From Pseudomonadota bacterium (GTDB lineage Bacteria; Myxococcota_A; Bradymonadia; UBA4248): DNA of 5,866 bases. The notes beneath the pieces are model-generated. The model was not told the DNA's origin. It ran no database searches and saw only the letters and a program-made list of their open reading frames with translations. Shown here piece after piece: positions 1 to 5,866 of the stretch; within the stretch, counting starts at the first letter, position 1; each line of letters begins with the position of its first letter. Location of the stretch: the NCBI GenBank assembly GCA_009786045.1, contig WQTY01000153.1:1-5866 (forward strand). The letters run 5' to 3'. The position numbers and the translations under genes were made by a program.

Positions 1-159
1 CCCACGCGCGTCGATCGACTCGCCGTGGCGAGTCCCGCCGCAAATCGGACACGAAAAATAAGCCTCCTCGTCCCAGCGGGGCTCAATTTTGGCAATCCCC
101 TTATCGTTGATGAAAACCATCTCCAGGTTTTCCTTAAGAAAGCAGCGCTCAAATGACAT
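1..159 (-). CDS. Hypothetical protein with a CPIC zinc-ribbon-like motif, N-terminal part only
   Basis: The frame is open from an ATG at 159 to the left window edge, giving the first 53 residues (beginning MSFERCFLKENLEM). The only recognisable motif is CPICGG near residues 37-42, one CxxC pair of the kind found in zinc ribbons; a second pair would have to lie beyond the edge. No signal peptide or membrane segment is present, so a cytoplasmic protein is likely. It starts 14 bases after the stop of the lipoprotein-like gene upstream on the same strand, which suggests co-transcription. The ribosome site before ATG 159 is weak (GTGGGA, then an A-run). A second in-frame ATG at 120 (Met14) has AAGGA about 10 bases upstream and could be the real start. 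I do not recognise the family. The short length seen makes this a moderate call. Confidence 0.55.
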   Translation of the reverse strand, partial: MSFERCFLKENLEMVFINDKGIAKIEPRWDEEAYFSCPICGGTRHGESIDARG

Positions 160-173
160 TTTTTTCCCACGGG

Positions 174-1697
174 TTATTTTTTTGAGGCACGCCAGATCTG
201 AGCAGGCGTGCGGCTGAGATTCTCGATTTCGACGCGTCCGAGCTCCAGCGTTTCGCCCCAGTATCGCAAAATGGCCGGATTGCGGCGGGCCATTCTAAGG
301 CTGGGGCGCAGCTGAACCTCAAGGCTGCATTTGCCAATGTTGGGGCACAAGTCGCCGAGGTCGATGTCGGCGCGCACAGGCAGGGCATTGTGCTGTGGTG
401 CATCCGTATAGAACGCCGCCACTTCCTGCCAGGTGTTTCCTGCCCCTTCCCTGGCCATGAGGCGCGCAGCCAGGGGCAGCGGCGCCGCGGCCGCCTCGAC
501 GAGCAGATAAAAATCATGCCCGCGGCGTACGGGAAGCGGCTCGCTGGTTTTGACGGGTTTCGTGTCGAAAATCTTTGCACACGCTGCTTCATGACACAGA
601 GAAAGCTGCACCGCCTTTGTGGTGGCGAGATTCAGCTCCGAGTCACGGTGCCTGCGGGGTGCACCCGTCTCGACCCCGACATAGACCGTGTACGTAAAAT
701 CGAGTGTGACAGGCTGTTCATACCACGGCGATATCGGGCATGCTTCATCGCCCGAGAGGCATGGCGCCGGCGCATCCGCAGGCCAGACCTGCAAAGTAGC
801 CTTGGCTGCAATGCGATATGTGTTGGCTGAAGTCAGCCATGGCTGAAGATCAACCCTCATCCGCCTGGCATTAGGCGGCGTCATGGGCTCGGTTAAAAAC
901 GCATCGCGGGCATTCACCCCGCCGCGCCGGGCTTCTGTTCTGCCCACAAGAAGGCTCGTTGTCGTGAGCGTCGCCACAATGGGTGGAAAATTCGGTGGGA
1001 GGGCGTACATGCGCCAGACAAGATCCAGGTATTGGGGCAATTGCACCGAACCACTCGTCTGCATGTGCCATTGCGCACTCACATGAGGACCAAGAATGCG
1101 CTGCCTCGTCTCCGTGTTCAAGTCCGCCATGCGAACGGCCAGCGCTTTGTCTCGCAGCTGTGACGGCTCAAGTGCCGAGAGCTTCTCTAATCCCGCCTTG
1201 TCTGCCAATCCCACCAGCATTTCAAAAGCTTCGGGCATCTCGACATTGTCCCAAAGCATGGATTCTATTGCCGTGTGCAAAGGCGCCGCAGACCAGACCA
1301 CCTGATGATGGCGCAAATACTGCAAAGCCTCTGCCTGGTGCATGCCCCCCTGCATCGTCCGAATTGCCTGACGCGCACGGGCCTCATAATACGGCTGCTC
1401 CAGTGAAAAAAACGCCCGGCCAAAGGTCTGATACACCGCTTCGGCTATAGGTTCAAGCCAGTCAAAACGCGGCGCACAACCTTCGTGAGCCTCGACCATG
1501 GCCACGATCTGAGCCCGCTGCCCTTCATCCAGGCTCGCAACATGGCGTGCAAACGCCGCTTCATCTCCACCGTCTTCACACACCCTGGTCACACAGGAAA
1601 AGCACAGGGCATCCTTCTCAAAACTCGCACCCTCGCCGCATGCCATCCACGACCATGCCCCGAGTGCAATGACCATGCCTATACCCAATCTCCTCAT
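174..1697 (-). CDS. Exported, probably lipid-anchored protein of unknown function (507 aa)
   Basis: The start at 1697 is supported by AGGAG five bases upstream. The N-terminus has two arginines, a hydrophobic stretch (residues 4-18) and then WMAC-G, so Cys20 could be the lipidation site of a type II signal peptide. The lipobox is poor (Trp at -3, Met at -2), and plain secretion is possible. After it comes a CFSC-x4-C cluster (Cys32, 35, 40) and Cys74. A helix-rich part follows to about residue 190, then a longer part rich in beta-type sequence. The C-terminal half holds three spaced cysteine pairs (CLSGDEAC, CHEAAC, CPNIGKC), as expected for disulfides in an oxidising compartment. No catalytic motif or known domain is apparent. 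The gene follows a terminated hydrolase gene on the same strand and precedes a small CPIC-motif gene by 14 bases, so it probably heads a short operon. The reading frame is sound; the role is unknown. Confidence 0.85.
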   Translation of the reverse strand: MRRLGIGMVIALGAWSWMACGEGASFEKDALCFSCVTRVCEDGGDEAAFARHVASLDEGQRAQIVAMVEAHEGCAPRFDWLEPIAEAVYQTFGRAFFSLEQPYYEARARQAIRTMQGGMHQAEALQYLRHHQVVWSAAPLHTAIESMLWDNVEMPEAFEMLVGLADKAGLEKLSALEPSQLRDKALAVRMADLNTETRQRILGPHVSAQWHMQTSGSVQLPQYLDLVWRMYALPPNFPPIVATLTTTSLLVGRTEARRGGVNARDAFLTEPMTPPNARRMRVDLQPWLTSANTYRIAAKATLQVWPADAPAPCLSGDEACPISPWYEQPVTLDFTYTVYVGVETGAPRRHRDSELNLATTKAVQLSLCHEAACAKIFDTKPVKTSEPLPVRRGHDFYLLVEAAAAPLPLAARLMAREGAGNTWQEVAAFYTDAPQHNALPVRADIDLGDLCPNIGKCSLEVQLRPSLRMARRNPAILRYWGETLELGRVEIENLSRTPAQIWRASKK

Positions 1698-1702
1698 TCA
1701 AG

Positions 1703-1708
1703 CTCCTG
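1703..1708 (-). promoter_or_regulatory. Shine-Dalgarno site of the lipoprotein-like gene
   Basis: On the minus strand this reads CAGGAG, with AGGAG ending five bases before the ATG at 1697. It fixes the start that carries the signal peptide. Confidence 0.7.
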
Positions 1709-1726
1709 TGCGCCATTCTTTTTTTC

Positions 1727-1748
1727 GTGGGGGAACCAGTTCCCCCAC
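1727..1748 (-). repeat. Perfect inverted repeat in the 5' leader of the lipoprotein-like gene
   Basis: The arms GTGGGGGAAC (1727-1736) and GTTCCCCCAC (1739-1748) are perfectly complementary, with CA between them, so RNA would form about nine pairs around a four-base loop. It lies 29 bases upstream of the start codon and does not cover the ribosome site. A run of seven T on the plus strand (1719-1725) sits on the wrong side of the hairpin to make a minus-strand terminator, and no T-run follows it on the plus strand. A second C5 block (1750-1754) could compete for the single G5 block. Confidence 0.7.
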
Positions 1749-1755
1749 ACCCCCT

Positions 1756-1772
1756 GCAATGCTGCGCATTGC
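1756..1772 (-). repeat. Second inverted repeat in the same leader
   Basis: The arms GCAATGC (1756-1762) and GCATTGC (1766-1772) pair perfectly over seven bases with a three-base loop. On the minus-strand transcript this hairpin comes before the larger G/C hairpin, so the leader would carry two stacked stem-loops. Confidence 0.55.
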
Positions 1773-1777
1773 TTGTA

Positions 1778-1844
1778 AGTAGAGGGCGAAATGATTCGTT
1801 TTTTGCTAAAATTCTTATCTTTTGAGAAAATTTATCGCTTGCAA
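1778..1844 (-). promoter_or_regulatory. AT-rich block, probable promoter region for the lipoprotein-like operon
   Basis: The 239-base gap between the hydrolase stop and the lipoprotein start contains a clearly AT-rich stretch here, against G+C-rich flanks. Because a terminator closes the hydrolase gene just upstream, a promoter is expected in this gap. The best sigma-70-like reading on the minus strand is TTGCAA (1839-1844) and GATAAG (1814-1819), but the spacer is 19 bases, which is long. The block is convincing as a promoter region; the exact boxes are not. Confidence 0.3.
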
Positions 1845-1878
1845 ATACGCCCGTCCCCACCCCGATCCCCCATACCAC

Positions 1879-1914
1879 AAAAAAACGCCCGTCCCAATAC
1901 CAAGGACGAGCGTT
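1879..1914 (-). terminator. Intrinsic terminator of the cell-wall hydrolase gene
   Basis: Read on the minus strand, AACGCTCGTCC (1914-1904) pairs with GGACGGGCGTT (1894-1884) over eleven positions, one of them a G-U wobble, around a nine-base loop, followed by a run of seven T (1885-1879). It begins 22 bases after the hydrolase stop. The wobble pairs only in minus-strand RNA (it would be a C-A mismatch in plus-strand RNA), which supports the orientation. Confidence 0.9.
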
Positions 1915-1936
1915 CCAAGCCAGAAATGCAAATGGG

Positions 1937-3667
1937 CTAGACGTAATTGCGCGGATTTACCGTGCTGCCCCCCTTGCGAACCTCGAAGTGCAGGTGTGAT
2001 CCCGTCGACCAGCCAGTTGTCCCCATCTCGGCAATCTTCGTTCCGCCACTGACCGACGTCCCGCCGCTGACCGAAATCCGGCTTAAATGCGCATAACGCG
2101 TCACGAAGCCATCGCCATGATCAACATCAATATACTTGCCATACGAGTTGCAGCAGTTGTACCGCTTGCTAAAGTTGTGCGAACAGCTGTTATTCCTGAT
2201 GATGACTTTGCCGCCTTTGGCTGCCACAATAGAAGTTCCCATGCCTGCGCCAATATCAATGCCGCCATGAAAACCAACCTTGGGCGATGTTCGGTTGCCG
2301 TAATACGAGGTAATCCTGGTAGAAGCTGGCACCGGCCACTTCCAGGTACCAGATGACACACTGGACGAGCTTCCGCCGGATGAGCCGCTGCTCGTGTTGA
2401 GCGAGGTATACTGTTTGCTGATCCAGCCCGACCCGCTCTTGAAATTGATCTTCAGCCACCCACTGCTCTCACCCGTCACCGTTGCCGAATCACCCTTCCT
2501 GAGTTCGCCAATTTTGCTGTGATTCGTACCCGCACCGGATCGCACGTTAAGGACATCGCAGGTGACCTTGGCCGTCTTCGTGCTCGAAGAAGATGACGAA
2601 GAGGAGGACGAAGAAGAAGATGATGATGATGACGAACTGCTGCTGGCAGCCTTCGTGTACTGCTTGCTGACCCAGCCCGTGCCGCCGCCAAAGTCAATCT
2701 TCAGCCAGCCATTGCTCTCACCCTTTACCGTCAGCGTCTGGCCCTTCTTGACTGTGCCAAGGACTTTATGGCTTGTACCCGCACCAGAACGCACATTGAG
2801 GACATCACAGGTGACCGTAGCCTTTGACGTGCTTGAAGACGAAGACGACGAAGAGGAGGACGAAGAAGAAGATGATGATGATGACGAACTGCTGCTGGCA
2901 GCTTTCGTATACTGCTTGCTAACCCAGCCCGTACCACTGCCGTAATTGATCTTCAGCCAGCCGCTGCTCTCGCCTACTACCGTCAGCGTCTTGCCGCGGT
3001 GAACCACGCCAAGAACCGCATAGCCGGTCCCGGCGCCGGCACGGACATTCAGGGCATCGCAGTTTACCGTCACGGTGCTGCTGGAAGGCGATGAAGACGA
3101 AGAGGAAGACGACGAAGGCGCGCTGCTTGCACTCGTTGTTGTCGTCAGCTTGCCCGCCAGAGCCTGACTCACCAACCCTTTGAATGCGTCCATACTCGTG
3201 CGATGAGGGCAATTCTTGCCGCTAAAGTCGCGATGCGCCTTGATCTGCCCGACACCCCAGCCATACTGCTGCAACAGCCTCGCCACCACCGCCGCAGAAC
3301 GGCGCTCCGCCCCCTCGAACAACGAAGCATTGCTCGATGTGCTGTAGCAAATTTCGACGCCAATGTGCTTGCGGTTGCCATTCCCGCTGCCGCCGTCGCC
3401 GGCATGCCAGCCGTTGCGATCCAACGGCAGCCCCTGAATGGCTTCCTTGTCGTCGATCGCAAAATGGAAAGACGTCGACGACGAGTTGTTGCGCATGTAG
3501 TTGATTTCATTCGTTGCAGGCGCAGAGTTGGCCGTATTGTGAAGACATATCCCAACGGGTGTCATCGCATGGGGGCACTTCAAACTGTACTTGCTGGATG
3601 GCACAAGGTTCTGTGACCAAGTGGATGATACAGGTGTCCCGCCTGATGCTGTCGATGCTGTTGACAT
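1937..3667 (-). CDS. Two-enzyme peptidoglycan hydrolase: amidase, three SH3b domains, M23 endopeptidase
   Basis: Predicted to cut peptidoglycan twice: the amide between N-acetylmuramic acid and L-alanine, and peptide cross-links. Residues about 20-165 are an Amidase_2/PGRP domain with expected zinc ligands His43, His145 and Cys153 and a Lys151 at the usual catalytic place. The text around SKYSLKCP, LHNTAN, SFHFA, GNRK and CPHR is like Firmicute and phage lysins. Three bacterial SH3 domains follow (198-254, 283-338, 366-421), likely wall-binding. They are joined by serine-rich linkers, two of them pure runs of 22 (258-279) and 21 (342-362) serines. Residues about 442-576 are a LytM-type M23 domain with His467, Asp471 and His560 as zinc ligands and His527 and His558 as catalytic histidines. 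Both active sites look intact. The start has AAGGAG seven bases upstream, and an in-frame stop lies further upstream. No signal peptide is present, so the export route is unclear. The gene appears monocistronic. Confidence 0.93.
   Translation of the reverse strand: MSTASTASGGTPVSSTWSQNLVPSSKYSLKCPHAMTPVGICLHNTANSAPATNEINYMRNNSSSTSFHFAIDDKEAIQGLPLDRNGWHAGDGGSGNGNRKHIGVEICYSTSSNASLFEGAERRSAAVVARLLQQYGWGVGQIKAHRDFSGKNCPHRTSMDAFKGLVSQALAGKLTTTTSASSAPSSSSSSSSSPSSSTVTVNCDALNVRAGAGTGYAVLGVVHRGKTLTVVGESSGWLKINYGSGTGWVSKQYTKAASSSSSSSSSSSSSSSSSSSSSSTSKATVTCDVLNVRSGAGTSHKVLGTVKKGQTLTVKGESNGWLKIDFGGGTGWVSKQYTKAASSSSSSSSSSSSSSSSSSSSSTKTAKVTCDVLNVRSGAGTNHSKIGELRKGDSATVTGESSGWLKINFKSGSGWISKQYTSLNTSSGSSGGSSSSVSSGTWKWPVPASTRITSYYGNRTSPKVGFHGGIDIGAGMGTSIVAAKGGKVIIRNNSCSHNFSKRYNCCNSYGKYIDVDHGDGFVTRYAHLSRISVSGGTSVSGGTKIAEMGTTGWSTGSHLHFEVRKGGSTVNPRNYV
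2595..2650 (-). repeat. Exact 56-base direct repeat, copy in the second poly-serine linker
   Basis: These 56 bases are identical to 2847-2902, exactly 252 bases (84 codons) away. They encode the Ala-Ala-poly-Ser linker after the second SH3 domain. The flanking SH3 sequences are also related but have diverged, so the unit is one linker plus one SH3 domain. Confidence 0.9.
2847..2902 (-). repeat. Exact 56-base direct repeat, copy in the first poly-serine linker
   Basis: This is the partner of 2595-2650, encoding the linker after the first SH3 domain. Serine is written with mixed codons (TCA, TCT, TCG, TCC, AGC, AGT) in the same order in both copies. That points to block duplication or gene conversion rather than slippage of one triplet. 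Confidence 0.9.
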
Positions 3668-3700
3668 GACCTTTCTCCTTCTGAAGTTGAGTTTTAAACA

Positions 3701-3729
3701 TTTTCACACACTAGACTATCAGGTATAAT
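3701..3729 (+). promoter_or_regulatory. Candidate sigma-70 promoter toward gpmI (distal)
   Basis: A perfect -10 box TATAAT (3724-3729) stands 17 bases from TTTTCA (3701-3706), a four-of-six -35; TTCACA at 3703-3708 is a closer match, but with a 15-base spacer. Transcription would start near 3736 and give a leader of about 200 bases before gpmI. An imperfect dyad (CTATCA at 3716-3721 and TGGTAG at 3729-3734) surrounds the -10 box. Confidence 0.45.
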
Positions 3730-3756
3730 GGTAGCAAACGGCAACCTCTGATGCAA
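3728..3756 (-). promoter_or_regulatory. Candidate promoter for the cell-wall hydrolase gene
   Basis: On the minus strand TTGCAT (3756-3751) and TACCAT (3733-3728) are separated by 17 bases, each four or five of six to consensus, giving a start near 3720 and a leader of about 50 bases. An alternative is TTGCCG (3744-3739) with GATAGT (3720-3715), spacer 18. The -10 box shares two bases with the plus-strand TATAAT. Confidence 0.35.
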
Positions 3757-3934
3757 CGCAAAATCGATGAATGTTTTGAGTTTTACACAAATCAGAGCAG
3801 ACATGCCCAGAGCGAACCTGGCAACCGGCTGCCAGGCTTGCGCATCCTGCCGGCTTGTCGTATCCTGCGCCCCTGTCGCGGCGAGCGATGGCTTCACAAC
3901 AGTTTTCTTGTCCCAGGCGAAATCGAGGTAAGGT

Positions 3935-3942
<8 letters not shown>
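3751..3942 (+). CDS. Possible small leader ORF upstream of gpmI (63 aa), doubtful
   Basis: An ATG at 3751 opens a 63-codon frame whose TGA (3940-3942) overlaps the gpmI start (ATGCTTGA at 3935-3942). The product (MQRKIDECFEFYTNQ and onward) has five cysteines or more basic clusters but no known domain, no signal peptide and no hydrophobic segment. There is no clear ribosome site before 3751. The overlap would allow translational coupling, and the ORF would lie on the transcript from the TATAAT promoter at 3724. It may equally be a chance open frame in the leader. Listed because it fills the divergent spacer and cannot be excluded by eye. Confidence 0.18.
3817..3836 (+). repeat. Stem-loop in the gpmI upstream region
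   Basis: CCTGGCA (3817-3823) and TGCCAGG (3830-3836) pair perfectly over seven bases around ACCGGC. No T-run follows, so it is not a standard terminator. It lies within the possible long leader of gpmI and just upstream of a second candidate promoter. Confidence 0.45.
3838..3866 (+). promoter_or_regulatory. Candidate proximal promoter of gpmI
   Basis: TTGCGC (3838-3843) and TATCCT (3861-3866) are exactly 17 bases apart, with a start expected near 3873 and a leader of about 60 bases. Box matches are modest (three and four of six). Two imperfect copies of GCTTG followed by ATCCTGC overlap it (3836-3850 and 3853-3868). Confidence 0.25.
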
Positions 3943-5599
<1,657 letters not shown>

Positions 5600-5614
5600 G
5601 GGGGCCGCGCCCCC
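5600..5614 (+). terminator. G5/C5 hairpin just after gpmI, weak terminator candidate
   Basis: GGGGGC (5600-5605) and GCCCCC (5609-5614) form six G-C pairs around a three-base loop, starting on the base after the gpmI stop. There is no following T-run, so intrinsic termination is doubtful. The sequence CCCCCTGC at its right edge (5610-5617) also occurs beside the lipoprotein leader hairpin (1750-1757). Confidence 0.35.
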
Positions 5615-5657
5615 TGCGCCGCTATCGCACTCGCCTTATCGGCCTGTCGCGGCGTCG

Positions 5658-5741
5658 AAATGGTGCAGGTTCCAGGAAGCAGGGAGGCGTGGAAGGGAGC
5701 GTACTTCGTACGTAACCGACCACAACGACGCCGCTGACGAC
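5658..5741. repeat. Tandem direct repeat, first copy; possible structured RNA
   Basis: This 84-base copy matches 5782-5866 with five substitutions and a one-base length difference. It contains CGTAC-TTC-GTACG (a five-pair hairpin) inside a possible outer stem GGCGT with ACGCC. No convincing gene covers it: the open frame 5592-5840 has no recognisable motif. The region between the copies (5742-5781) includes TGCACATTATTGCA. Confidence 0.85.
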
Positions 5742-5781
5742 GACGATGCACATTATTGCACTAGTCAAGAGCGCAGCGCCC

Positions 5782-5866
5782 AAATGGCGCAGATTCTAGG
5801 AAGCAAGGAGGCGTGGAAGGGAGCGTACTCTCGTACGTGACCGACCACAACGACGCCGCTGACGAC
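5782..5866. repeat. Tandem direct repeat, second copy, running to the window edge
   Basis: Second copy at a period of 124-125 bases. Its hairpin is CGTAC-TCTC-GTACG, so the stem is kept while the loop is one base longer. The copy may continue past the edge, and more copies may follow. The function is unknown; a dispersed intergenic repeat or a tandem RNA element are both possible. Confidence 0.85.

Noticed and set aside
983..1450. Plus-strand 155-codon frame inside the lipoprotein-like gene
   Set aside because: Pro/Ala/Cys-rich with no motif and no ribosome site; the opposite frame has a good start, signal peptide and cysteine pattern.
1719..1748. T7 run next to a strong inverted repeat, considered as a terminator
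   Set aside because: The T-run precedes the hairpin on the plus strand and becomes an A-run after it on the minus strand, so it does not give a T-run after the hairpin in either direction.
1805..1837. AT-rich near-palindrome considered as an operator
   Set aside because: The arms match only with a mismatch and an offset, which is expected by chance in such AT-rich sequence.
2580..2910. Poly-serine tracts considered as a simple triplet microsatellite or an assembly artefact
   Set aside because: Serine codons are mixed from both codon families and the frame is kept through both tracts, unlike a pure triplet expansion.
2562..2945. Plus-strand frame encoding highly acidic Glu/Asp runs
   Set aside because: It is the exact complement of the poly-serine codons of the hydrolase (TCN read backward), not an independent acidic protein.
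3507..3707. Minus-strand frame starting 40 bases upstream of the hydrolase (MKMFKTQLQKEKGH), considered as an N-terminal extension
   Set aside because: It is in a different frame from the hydrolase, ends inside it without a domain, and the hydrolase has its own strong ribosome site at the ATG at 3667.

Overview
This window looks like ordinary bacterial chromosome of moderately high G+C. The genes end many codons in C or G, have Shine-Dalgarno sites, and include a lipoprotein-like gene and a long-form cofactor-independent phosphoglycerate mutase. Together these suggest a Gram-negative, perhaps a deltaproteobacterial-type lineage (Myxococcota or Bradymonadota), but that placement is inference and weakly supported. 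No rRNA, tRNA, CRISPR, transposase or phage structural gene was seen.

Layout. On the minus strand, read right to left from about 3667, lies a 576-residue cell-wall hydrolase. It carries an N-terminal zinc amidase (Amidase_2/PGRP fold), three bacterial SH3 domains separated by poly-serine linkers, and a C-terminal M23 (LytM-type) endopeptidase. A strong intrinsic terminator (1879-1914) closes it. After an AT-rich gap containing two tandem hairpins comes a 507-residue exported, probably lipid-anchored, protein of unknown function. Only 14 bases after its stop begins a third minus-strand gene, cut by the left edge, with one CPIC motif; these two look like one operon. On the plus strand, divergent from the hydrolase, is gpmI (3935-5599), a complete glycolytic enzyme with all metal and catalytic residues visible.

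The 267-base divergent spacer (3668-3934) holds apparently overlapping back-to-back promoters whose -10 boxes share bases, a 7-bp stem-loop, and a possible small leader ORF whose stop overlaps the gpmI start. To the right of gpmI, 5600-5866 holds no convincing gene. It contains a G5/C5 hairpin and two copies of an approximately 84-base direct repeat (period 124-125) that runs off the window edge. Each copy can fold, and the variation lies mostly outside the stem.

The genes do not form one pathway: gpmI is housekeeping metabolism, while the hydrolase and lipoprotein are envelope-related. The most unusual items are the two-enzyme hydrolase without a signal peptide, whose amidase half resembles Firmicute or phage lysins, and the terminal tandem repeat.
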